Below, piece after piece: positions 1 to 5,241 of a stretch of 5,241 nucleotides of DNA. Source of the stretch: Candidatus Heimdallarchaeota archaeon (GTDB taxonomy: Archaea > Asgardarchaeota > Heimdallarchaeia > Heimdallarchaeales > Kariarchaeaceae); assembly GCA_022574115.1 (NCBI GenBank), contig JACZSS010000251.1, forward strand, positions 1 through 5,241, written 5' to 3'. Each line of letters starts with the position of its first letter. Position 1 is the first letter of the stretch. Made by a program: the position numbers and the translations under genes. The notes under the pieces were generated by a model. The model was not told where the DNA came from and did not search any database. It worked only from the letters and a program-made list of their open reading frames with translations.

Positions 1-79
1 TCTTCAAAAAGCAACCATCGATGGTCAACACAATGCTTACCAAATGATTTAATGGTAACGCCTTGTAAGCTGAGATCAT
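1..79 (-). CDS. Possible 5' fragment of a divergent ORF running off the left edge
   Basis: Reading the minus strand from an ATG at 79-77, the frame stays open for 26 codons to the window edge. It encodes a hydrophobic stretch with a VLTIDGCFLK-like end. The frame is also open about 20 codons upstream of the ATG, back to a TGA near 140, so the start is uncertain. The residue composition looks more protein-like than the other frames in this stretch, but the fragment is too short to assign to a family. If real, it would be transcribed divergently from the SAHH-like gene. Plus-strand frames also cross this stretch, so it may be chance. Confidence 0.2.
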   Translation of the reverse strand, partial: MISAYKALPLNHLVSIVLTIDGCFLK

Positions 80-227
80 CGATCGAAAATAAAAGTGGTG
101 GTTGATTTTGTCAGAAATTCGAATAACTCTGATTCTGGGTTTTCATATTAATTTGGGCCGAATCTCTGTTGATGAGATAGTTGATCAACTAAGAAGTTAA
201 GTTCACCACCCCTATTCTACATTTATT
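80..227. other. Edge/intergenic stretch without a recognised gene
   Basis: No recognisable gene, tRNA or repeat is visible here. One plus-strand frame is open from a TTG at 102 to a TAA at 198-200 (32 codons). It ends in a plausible-looking tail, GRISVDEIVDQLRS, and could be the end of a decayed or frameshifted upstream gene, but no start codon other than TTG and no family can be supported. Another plus-strand frame enters from the left edge and stops at 103-105. The 28 bases between the TAA and the GTG at 228 are pyrimidine-rich, with no ribosome binding site and only a poor AT box (around 195-201). Confidence 0.4.
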
Positions 228-1313
228 GTGGAATCTGATTTTGAATTATTGAAATCAAGTAGCTTATTTCAAGATCAGTTAGAGCAAATGCCTATATTTG
301 CAAAATTCTTACCTATCTATCATAAAAATAAACCTCTCAAAGGGTATAAAATCGTTATAGCTCATGTTCTAGTTCCGAATACACTGCCTCTTATTGTCTG
401 CGCCATTCTAGGTGGTGCGGATGTTACTATTACTGCTAGTAACCCTAGAGTGGTGGATGATTCAGTCATTGAATTTTTGGATCAGTTGAACTGTACCTTA
501 GATGTGGACTTAACAGATGCATCTAACTTTGATCTTGCCATAGATTGCAACGCCCTTTTTGTTGATGCTCCGCCAAAATTGGGGGTCGTTGAAGTTACAC
601 GATCTGGGATACATAAATATGCAAACAAAATTATCGATCGAATTATCATAAATGCGGACGCTTCGAAAACGAAACTGATCGAAACATTCCTTGGAAATCC
701 AAAATCTGTCCTTCGAGCAATCAAGAAATTTATTGGCGAACCAGAGGAATTTCTGAAAAACAAAACCGTAGCGGTCATAGGCTTTGGAAAAATTGGTCGG
801 GGAATTGCAAAAGAATTCCAAACCTACTGCACGTTGCTCGTCTGTGATATCGCGGATAAAGCCTTAACCAAAGCAGGTGAACTAGGATTGAGTATTGTAA
901 AAATTACAGATGATAAGTGGAAGAATTCTAGAGCCTTAGTCAATACTGATATTATTATTACTTGTACCGGCCACAAAAATCTAGTTTCAAATTATTTTGT
1001 AAAAGAATTTATTCAAGGAAAATTATTACTCAACCTTGGAGCAGAAGACGAATATGGACCCGATTACTCCGAATCGGAAGTATTCATGTCTAAAACTAAA
1101 CCATTTAACTTTAACCTGAATCCACCCACTGAAAATATGTATATCGACCCAATCCTCTTTGCCCATCTATCGGGCTTGAAGTACATTATTGATGGATCAC
1201 ATCCCGCGGGTGTCCATCCATTGCCGGAGGAACTCGACAACTCCATCGTAGACATGTTTCGAGAGTTAAATAACGCAAGCGTGGCAGAGATTGAGGCGTA
1301 TTTTGAATTTTGA
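228..1313 (+). CDS. Divergent S-adenosylhomocysteine hydrolase-like NAD-binding protein
   Basis: A 361-residue protein that follows the order of the S-adenosylhomocysteine hydrolase (AHCY/SAHH) family. Residues 20-56 match the N-terminal 'MP...KPLKG..I' block. Residues 122-130 match the 'EETTTGVH' block as EVTRSGIHK. Residues 142-156 match the catalytic-lysine block 'N..VTKSK..' as NADASKTKL, probably keeping N142 and K147. Residues 180-194 are the Rossmann loop VAVIGFGKIGRGIA. A late His-Pro (330-331) matches the substrate/NAD-side histidine. Differences from true SAHH: the second Glu of the EE pair appears to be Val123, the 'NIGHFD' histidine is Ala272, and the catalytic Asp after the lysine is not clearly kept. 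The protein also stops about 30 residues after the HP motif, so it lacks the C-terminal tail that completes the neighbouring subunit's NAD site (family usually about 400-430 residues). The start is GTG 228, the only start codon between an in-frame TAA (198-200) and the conserved block; Met21 would cut into the homologous N-terminal helix. NAD binding is likely. Hydrolase activity is doubtful. Confidence 0.8.
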   Translation: MESDFELLKSSSLFQDQLEQMPIFAKFLPIYHKNKPLKGYKIVIAHVLVPNTLPLIVCAILGGADVTITASNPRVVDDSVIEFLDQLNCTLDVDLTDASNFDLAIDCNALFVDAPPKLGVVEVTRSGIHKYANKIIDRIIINADASKTKLIETFLGNPKSVLRAIKKFIGEPEEFLKNKTVAVIGFGKIGRGIAKEFQTYCTLLVCDIADKALTKAGELGLSIVKITDDKWKNSRALVNTDIIITCTGHKNLVSNYFVKEFIQGKLLLNLGAEDEYGPDYSESEVFMSKTKPFNFNLNPPTENMYIDPILFAHLSGLKYIIDGSHPAGVHPLPEELDNSIVDMFRELNNASVAEIEAYFEF

Positions 1314-1348
1314 AAAAAACGGCATCAAGTAAATAGTGGTATCATCGT

Positions 1349-1356
1349 GTTTATAG
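1349..1356 (+). promoter_or_regulatory. Candidate archaeal TATA box for the prenyl synthase
   Basis: TTTATAG at 1350-1356 lies about 38 bases before the ATG at 1391. The archaeal spacing of about 26 bases would place transcription start near 1379, giving a short leader of about 12 bases. There is no Shine-Dalgarno motif before the ATG. This is inferred from sequence and spacing only. Confidence 0.4.
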
Positions 1357-1358
1357 AT

Positions 1359-1373
1359 CGAGACACTATCTCG
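1359..1373. repeat. Small inverted repeat between TATA box and predicted transcription start
   Basis: CGAGA-CACTA-TCTCG forms a 5-bp inverted repeat around a 5-base centre. It lies directly downstream of the candidate TATA box and upstream of the predicted start, a typical place for an archaeal repressor site. The half-sites are short, so chance is possible. Confidence 0.3.
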
Positions 1374-1390
1374 TTCTTGTACTTTGCAAA

Positions 1391-2395
1391 ATGAATCTGA
1401 ATGAAGAAATTTCTTTGAGAGGAAAGCTTGCCACGGATTATTTGTTGGAATACGGACGTAAACATATTAATCCAGAAGATCCTCTCAGACAGGCGGCATT
1501 GCACTATTTGAAAAGTGGTGGTAAAGGTTTCAGACCTGCGATGTTACAACTTGTTTGTGGCGCTTTAGGTGGAGATGAATCTAAAGCAATTGCCCCATCA
1601 GCCGCCATAGAAGCATTGCACGTATCTTCTTTGATTCACGATGATTATATGGATCAGGATAAGATTCGAAGGGGTGTCTCTGCTGTCTGGTCTGAATGGG
1701 ATCCAACAATCGCTATTCTCGCAGGAGACGTATTGTCCGGTATCGCATTTACCATCGTAGGAAATGTTGATGGTTTGGCGGATGATTTAAAATATACCTT
1801 TACCCGGGAGTTAGCCCAAATTTATACAAAACTGTGTGAGGGACAAATGTATGATATATCCTTTGAAACCACACCTTTCGAAGATTTAACCCAAGTTGAT
1901 ATCACTGGGATGCAATATCTCAAAACAGGCGTATTATTCGAATTTTCTTGTATCACAGGAGCCAGGCTGGCTTTGAAAAAAACTGAAGATCCATTGATTG
2001 ATCTGATTAGAGAATATGCCAAGTTATCTGGAACAGCCTTTCAAATTCAAGACGATTTGATCGGAATCATAGGTGATTCCAAAGAGATCGGTAAACCTGT
2101 TGGGTCCGATATTCTTACTGGGAAGCGGACCGTGATTGCTGTACATGCAGTGACGAATGGTAACGAGCGCCAAAGAAATATCTTGTTAGAAACACTGGGA
2201 AATCGTGATGCTTCTGCAGAACAAATCGACGTCTGCATCTCCACAATGGAAGAAATAGGTTCCATACAATATGCTAAACTACTAGCCAAAGATATGGCTG
2301 AAAAAGCCATAAAACTCACCGCAAAATTACCACAAAATTTTCAGACTAGTTTACTTGCTGAGTTTGCGAAATACATGATTGAGCGGAATTTATGA
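1391..2395 (+). CDS. Polyprenyl (geranylgeranyl-type) diphosphate synthase
   Basis: A 334-residue trans-isoprenyl diphosphate synthase that condenses isopentenyl diphosphate with allylic diphosphates in the cytoplasm. In archaea the usual product is geranylgeranyl diphosphate for ether-lipid chains. Visible motifs in order are GGKGFRP (43-49, diphosphate-binding Lys/Arg), the first Asp-rich motif DDYMD (84-88) followed by RRG (93-95), the GDVLSG block (112-117), LKTG with Lys178, and QIQDD (218-222) with second Asp-rich motif DDLIG (221-225). These are followed by GDSKEIGKPVGSD.LTGKRT (228-247), a typical archaeal/short-chain arrangement. Length is normal and all Mg2+/diphosphate ligands look present. 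There is no two-residue insertion in the first Asp motif. The residue five before it is Ser79, not the aromatic residue usual in archaeal type I geranylgeranyl synthases, so product length is open: C20 most likely, longer possible. The start is an ATG that gives the usual N-terminus. The gene follows the SAHH-like gene by 77 bases with its own candidate promoter. Confidence 0.93.
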   Translation: MNLNEEISLRGKLATDYLLEYGRKHINPEDPLRQAALHYLKSGGKGFRPAMLQLVCGALGGDESKAIAPSAAIEALHVSSLIHDDYMDQDKIRRGVSAVWSEWDPTIAILAGDVLSGIAFTIVGNVDGLADDLKYTFTRELAQIYTKLCEGQMYDISFETTPFEDLTQVDITGMQYLKTGVLFEFSCITGARLALKKTEDPLIDLIREYAKLSGTAFQIQDDLIGIIGDSKEIGKPVGSDILTGKRTVIAVHAVTNGNERQRNILLETLGNRDASAEQIDVCISTMEEIGSIQYAKLLAKDMAEKAIKLTAKLPQNFQTSLLAEFAKYMIERNL

Positions 2396-2414
2396 ATTTA
2401 GACTATTTATTTAG

Positions 2415-2429
2415 TTTTTCACATTTTTT
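2415..2429 (+). terminator. Candidate archaeal oligo-T terminator
   Basis: Two T-runs, TTTTT (2415-2419) and TTTTTT (2424-2429), lie 20-34 bases after the prenyl synthase stop, with no clear hairpin. Archaeal RNA polymerase can terminate at such U-rich tracts. They precede the candidate promoter of the next gene. Confidence 0.45.
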
Positions 2430-2452
2430 CTCAAATAACTTACTCCTCGAAC

Positions 2453-2464
2453 AAAATTTAAAAT
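2453..2464 (+). promoter_or_regulatory. Candidate archaeal BRE/TATA element for the small acidic protein
   Basis: An AT-only block, AAAATTTAAAAT, is centred about 2460, behind an A-rich BRE-like segment. Archaeal spacing predicts transcription starting near 2484-2488, at or just before the ATG at 2490. That would give a leaderless or nearly leaderless mRNA. Confidence 0.45.
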
Positions 2465-2482
2465 CAAATCATAAGACTAATC

Positions 2483-2497
2483 ATGATGGATGACTGA
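2483..2497 (+). other. Five-codon overlapping mini-ORF (ATG-ATG-GAT-GAC-TGA)
   Basis: A Met-Met-Asp-Asp mini-ORF starts 7 bases before, and ends inside, the first codons of the small acidic protein gene, in another frame. If transcription began at or before 2483, ribosomes could meet these ATGs first. It is probably incidental. Confidence 0.2.
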
Positions 2498-2858
2498 GGA
2501 TAAGAATAAAATAAGTAGATCAATGGTCGATTCGATTAAGAAATCCACCGAAGTTTTGGATTCTGGCAAGTCAGAATCAGATGCTGATCAAAGTTTACGA
2601 GAAAGAAATGATATAATTCTAAATCTTATATACGAATTAAAAGTGGAACTGAACAATGAAATTCCTTTAATCAAACTTCACGAAAAAAGTGGTTATGACC
2701 TTAGTGACATTCAAGAATCCCTGATGCAGTTATTAATGGAAAAGAAATTTCTTGGATTCATCAATGATCAATCAACACCAGATTTATCTGATGATATATT
2801 AATAGTACGTGAAAAGCGAATTTTAGACGAGCTCGAGCCGGAATATAGGGTTGGTTAA
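2490..2858 (+). CDS. Small acidic winged-helix-like protein of unknown function
   Basis: A 122-residue protein I do not recognise. Residues 1-38 are polar, Ser/Asp/Lys-rich and probably disordered. Residues 40-106 look like a winged helix: helix 1 (40-53, NDIILNLIYELKVE), a short link with the IPL of 58-60, helix 2 (60-67), a turn at SGYD (67-70), helix 3 (71-85, SDIQESLMQLLMEKK), then a GFI strand (89-91) and a second strand (102-106) forming a possible wing. The C-terminus is charged. Acidic residues clearly outnumber basic ones by my count (about 27 to 17), which argues for protein binding, as in PCI-type winged helices, at least as much as DNA binding. The start is ATG 2490, the first after an in-frame TGA at 2484; Met12 is an alternative. 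There is no Shine-Dalgarno, and a TATA-like box at 2453-2464 suggests independent transcription. It converges on the minus-strand membrane gene, whose stop is one base away. Confidence 0.7.
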   Translation: MTEDKNKISRSMVDSIKKSTEVLDSGKSESDADQSLRERNDIILNLIYELKVELNNEIPLIKLHEKSGYDLSDIQESLMQLLMEKKFLGFINDQSTPDLSDDILIVREKRILDELEPEYRVG

Positions 2859-2864
2859 GTTAAC
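2854..2864. repeat. 11-bp palindrome holding both convergent stop codons
   Basis: GTTAA-G-TTAAC is perfectly symmetric about base 2859. The plus-strand gene's TAA (2856-2858) and the minus-strand gene's TAA (2862-2860) sit in the two arms. It is too short for a stable hairpin, and the symmetry partly follows from two facing TAA codons. Confidence 0.5.
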
Positions 2865-3330
2865 TAATAATTGAACCTACAATGATAAATACAATGCTCA
2901 CAATAAATCCAGAGAAATTGAAATCAAGATCAAAAGATTGATCTTGGGCAACCTTCTGTTCAAGCATTCTTATTCTCGCTGCAAAATGACCAGGACCAAA
3001 ATATGCCCATCTCATACAATAAAAAGTGAGGAGGACTATACCTGAAAATACTATAAAAGCCGGATTCAACACCGAAAGTCCAATAATCCACCCAAGAAGA
3101 GCACTTACCATTATACCCATAAAGAATAATGTGATTTCTGTGCGGTCTGGAATTAATAATGATTTTACGATCTCTTTCCTTGTTACTTCAGGTATTGTGA
3201 TCTGAAATTGATTAGACTCTGAGTCGATGTAGATTGTTTCTTCTACATATTCCCCATTACTCAAAATCCGAATCTGTTTTTTGACTCGGATATCGCGAAC
3301 TTTTGAAAGACGGTCTGAATCACTATACAA
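2860..3330 (-). CDS. Three-helix membrane protein of unknown function
   Basis: A 156-residue protein with no family I recognise. Residues 1-60 are soluble, basic near the start (VRDIRVKKQIRI) and rich in alternating polar/hydrophobic residues typical of beta strands. Hydrophobic segments follow at about 66-86 (LFFMGIMVSALLGWIIGL), 91-107 and 140-156. The loop 107-125 carries several Arg residues, so the positive-inside rule suggests N-terminus and this loop in the cytoplasm, with TM3 ending at the C-terminus. The loop's RIRMLEQKVAQ could be a short helix. The start is TTG 3330-3328, directly after an in-frame TAA. Three codons upstream in the same frame is an ATG (3339-3337), giving ATG-AAT-TAA-TTG, so the true start or an inactivating change is in question. 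The gene lies 64 bases downstream of the oxidoreductase on the same strand, so co-transcription is possible, though a TATA-like box is also present. No link to that enzyme is shown by its sequence. Confidence 0.7.
   Translation of the reverse strand: MYSDSDRLSKVRDIRVKKQIRILSNGEYVEETIYIDSESNQFQITIPEVTRKEIVKSLLIPDRTEITLFFMGIMVSALLGWIIGLSVLNPAFIVFSGIVLLTFYCMRWAYFGPGHFAARIRMLEQKVAQDQSFDLDFNFSGFIVSIVFIIVGSIIS
2925..2946. repeat. Perfect 9-bp inverted repeat with 4-base loop inside the membrane-protein gene
   Basis: CAAGATCAA (2925-2933) and TTGATCTTG (2938-2946) are exact reverse complements around AAGA. On the mRNA (minus) strand this would form a 9-bp stem with a four-base loop. It lies in the codons for the loop before TM3, about 65 bases from the end of the gene. 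Confidence 0.6.
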
Positions 3331-3339
3331 TTAATTCAT
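3331..3339 (-). other. ATG-AAT-TAA in frame just before the TTG start
   Basis: On the minus strand an ATG at 3339-3337 is followed by AAT and TAA, then by the TTG start of the membrane protein in the same frame. It is either a two-codon leader, a nonsense change in the original first codons, or coincidence. Confidence 0.4.
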
Positions 3340-3359
3340 GTAACCTATTATTTAGAACC

Positions 3360-3367
3360 TAAATAAA
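3360..3367 (-). promoter_or_regulatory. Candidate TATA box for the membrane-protein gene
   Basis: TTTATTTA on the minus strand is centred near 3364. Archaeal spacing of about 26 bases puts transcription start near 3338, at the ATG of the two-codon ATG-AAT-TAA and about 8 bases before the TTG start. AT-rich DNA makes such boxes common. Confidence 0.3.
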
Positions 3368-3394
3368 GTTTTCTTCATCTTTTGGTTTTATTTC

Positions 3395-5241
3395 TTAACT
3401 TAGCTTTCGTATGCTTACCTTTACTTTCTTAAAAGCTGGAGTCCGACTTTGGGGGTCAATAATTGCGGGAATTATCTCATTTGCCTCCGGAAAATACATA
3501 GCCACATTTCCTTCCCGAATATCCCTTTCAATAAGCTGCAACGTCATCTCTCCGACATCACTACTAATAATTACGGTATCACCATGTTTAAGATTCGCAG
3601 ATATAGCGTTCCTGGGATTCATAAAAACGACTCGTCGATGACTTGTGCCTCGGAATTCGTCTTCTTCATCATAAATAATGGTATTGAATTGACCCTCAGA
3701 ACGAAAAGACGTAAGATTATAATAACCTTTCATGGGTCTAGCATCAGTAGGTCGACCAATGAAGAGATTTGCTTTTCCGTTTTCCGTAGAAAATTTGGGT
3801 TTGTGATAAATCCTCCCCGGAATAGTAAAATCTCCACCTGCGAGGCTGATTTTTTCGATTTGATGATAATTTGGAACTGTTTTTGCAATGAATTTTCTGA
3901 TGTTTTGATGATCAGTTAATTCGGACCATGGTATCGTATCGTTTCCAAAGATAGCTTCTCCTATAGTGCAAAAAATCTCGCTCTCCGATTGCAAATCGTT
4001 TGCTGGTGCCGGAAAACCTCCTTCTGATAGTCTAACATAACTAAACATACTTTCTTGGGTGGTGGTTTGCATCTCTTCATCACGGACGCGTACCGGAAGT
4101 ATAAGAGTAGCAGCTCCCATACCATAAAGGTGACCCTTGTTTAAGGTTGTGGAAATGTAGATTGCCTGATCAAGTTTCGATAGTGCTTTGGCTGCCCAAT
4201 TGGAATTTGGATTAGATCCATAGAGATTACCACCCAACATTAATCCAAAATCTATTTGACCATCATGTAATGCCTTCATACAGGCAAAGGTATCTAATCC
4301 GACCGAATTCGGAACTTTGAGATTCAGAAATTTCGCCAATGATTTGATCATCTCAGGGGGTAGTTTAGGAACCACACCCATAGACCCAATTCCTTGTACG
4401 TTTGAATGTCCTCGAAGTGGGAGGAGTCCTGCACCATATTGACCAATTTTTCCTAATAACAAAGCAAGATTAACTAAAGTTCTTATTGTGTCTACTCCAT
4501 GCTTCTGATGAGTTAATCCCATTGCCCAAGAGAAGATGGTCCGTTTCGAATCTACCAAGTAATCACAAAATGTTATCAGCTCTTGCATATTGATTCCAGA
4601 AAACAAGAGCAATTCTGTTAAATCACATCTTTTGATGTCGTCCAAAAATTCCTCGACGCCATTAGTATACTGCTTGAGGAAGTCGGTTGATACTTTCTTC
4701 TCTTCGATCAAGTATTTACAGGCTACTTTGAACAGCGCCATGTCCCCTCCTAAATGAGGTTGCAGATACTCATCGGCAATCTTTGAGCCAAACAGGGTGG
4801 ACATGGGTTTTGACGGGATTTTATAGTTGATCAGTCCAGCTTCTCGAAAAGGATTGATGATAATGACCTTACCACCTCGTTTCTTGAGTTCTGCCAAATG
4901 GGTAATAAAACGCGGGTGATTCGAACTTGGATTAGCCCCAATTAAAACAACCAAATCTGCTTTCGCCACATCATTTAGAGTAACAGTTGCAGTACCCGTT
5001 CCCAGTGTTTGTTTCAAACCCACTCCGGATGCCTGGTGACAATAGTATGAGCAATTGTTCACGTTATTGGTTCCAAATTGCCTTGCCAAGAGTTGAATTA
5101 AGAATCCAGCTTCATTTGAGGATCTTCCAGATGTATAGAAATAGCTTCGATTGGGTTGGTACTTCTTAAGAGATTTTATCGCTATTTCAAGTCCCTCGTT
5201 CTTAGTAATTCTTGAATAATGGCTGTGTCCACGATTCGCAA
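3395..5241 (-). CDS. Molybdopterin oxidoreductase, formate dehydrogenase alpha/YdeP-like (N-terminus off window)
   Basis: The frame is open to the right edge, so this is the C-terminal 614 residues of a protein whose family is usually about 750. It belongs to the DMSO-reductase superfamily of Mo/W-bisPGD enzymes, in the FdhF/YdeP-type branch. In order (numbering the visible residues from codon 5239-5237): YTSGRSSNEAGF (35-46) and QFGTNNVNNCSYYCHQASG (54-72), where Cys67 (TGT, 5041-5039) fits the metal-ligand position that is Cys or Sec in formate dehydrogenases. Then GANPSSNHPRF (101-111), MGLTHQKHG (240-248), RGHSNVQG (276-283), GGNLYGSNP (336-344), SEGQFNT (514-520), and the C-terminal cofactor-binding beta-barrel ending YFPEANEII (582-590) and TPAFKKVKV (600-608). 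The internal TTG at 5089 is not the start, because conserved sequence continues upstream. Any N-terminal iron-sulfur motif or signal peptide would lie outside the window. The substrate is unknown; formate is not established for this branch. It stops 64 bases before the membrane-protein gene on the same strand. Confidence 0.92.
   Translation of the reverse strand, partial: ANRGHSHYSRITKNEGLEIAIKSLKKYQPNRSYFYTSGRSSNEAGFLIQLLARQFGTNNVNNCSYYCHQASGVGLKQTLGTGTATVTLNDVAKADLVVLIGANPSSNHPRFITHLAELKKRGGKVIIINPFREAGLINYKIPSKPMSTLFGSKIADEYLQPHLGGDMALFKVACKYLIEEKKVSTDFLKQYTNGVEEFLDDIKRCDLTELLLFSGINMQELITFCDYLVDSKRTIFSWAMGLTHQKHGVDTIRTLVNLALLLGKIGQYGAGLLPLRGHSNVQGIGSMGVVPKLPPEMIKSLAKFLNLKVPNSVGLDTFACMKALHDGQIDFGLMLGGNLYGSNPNSNWAAKALSKLDQAIYISTTLNKGHLYGMGAATLILPVRVRDEEMQTTTQESMFSYVRLSEGGFPAPANDLQSESEIFCTIGEAIFGNDTIPWSELTDHQNIRKFIAKTVPNYHQIEKISLAGGDFTIPGRIYHKPKFSTENGKANLFIGRPTDARPMKGYYNLTSFRSEGQFNTIIYDEEDEFRGTSHRRVVFMNPRNAISANLKHGDTVIISSDVGEMTLQLIERDIREGNVAMYFPEANEIIPAIIDPQSRTPAFKKVKVSIRKLS

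Noticed and set aside
1..79. Edge fragment as part of a transposase
   Set aside because: The TIDG-like string was suggestive, but 26 residues without terminal repeats or catalytic residues cannot support a mobile element.
482..821. Two minus-strand frames of about 100 codons inside the SAHH-like gene
   Set aside because: They lie opposite the conserved Rossmann and catalytic-lysine blocks and have Cys/Phe/Arg-rich, non-protein-like composition.
1822..2319. Minus-strand frames inside the prenyl synthase gene
   Set aside because: They are antisense to the second Asp-rich motif region, with no promoter or homology.
3449..3919. 156-codon plus-strand frame inside the oxidoreductase region
   Set aside because: It is antisense to strongly conserved oxidoreductase sequence, has no family resemblance, and is explained as a shadow frame.
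5087..5089. TTG as the start of the oxidoreductase
   Set aside because: The frame stays open to 5241 and encodes the conserved YTSGRSSNEAGF block upstream, so the real start is outside the window.
1..5241. tRNA, rRNA, CRISPR array or insertion sequence
   Set aside because: I saw no cloverleaf with a GTTCGA-type arm in context, no regularly spaced repeats, and no terminal inverted repeats with target duplications.

Overview
This AT-rich window looks archaeal. The isoprenyl diphosphate synthase has the archaeal geranylgeranyl-type motif layout. TATA-like boxes sit at about the archaeal distance before several genes. None of the four genes whose start lies inside the window has a convincing Shine-Dalgarno sequence. 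An Asgard-type lineage (Heimdall/Loki-like) fits the overall style, but that is a guess and nothing here proves it.

Layout: positions 1-227 hold no gene I can name, only short competing reading frames at the window edge. On the plus strand follow an S-adenosylhomocysteine-hydrolase-like NAD-binding protein (228-1313, GTG start), a polyprenyl (geranylgeranyl-type) diphosphate synthase (1391-2395), and a small acidic winged-helix-like protein (2490-2858). On the minus strand lie a three-helix membrane protein of unknown function (2860-3330, apparent TTG start) and a molybdopterin oxidoreductase of the formate-dehydrogenase-alpha-like FdhF/YdeP type (3395-5241), whose N-terminus lies beyond the right edge.

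The plus-strand and minus-strand blocks converge at 2858/2860. Their two stop codons are separated by one base and fall inside an 11-bp palindrome.

No single pathway links the genes. The prenyl synthase supplies isoprenoid chains, probably for ether lipids. The first gene is a divergent relative of the enzyme that recycles S-adenosylhomocysteine, but it lacks several expected residues and the usual C-terminal tail. The oxidoreductase would perform Mo/W-dependent redox chemistry on an unknown substrate. The most notable points are the divergent SAHH-like protein, the in-frame ATG-AAT-TAA just before the membrane-protein start, a perfect 9-bp inverted repeat inside that gene, and the non-aromatic chain-length position of the prenyl synthase.
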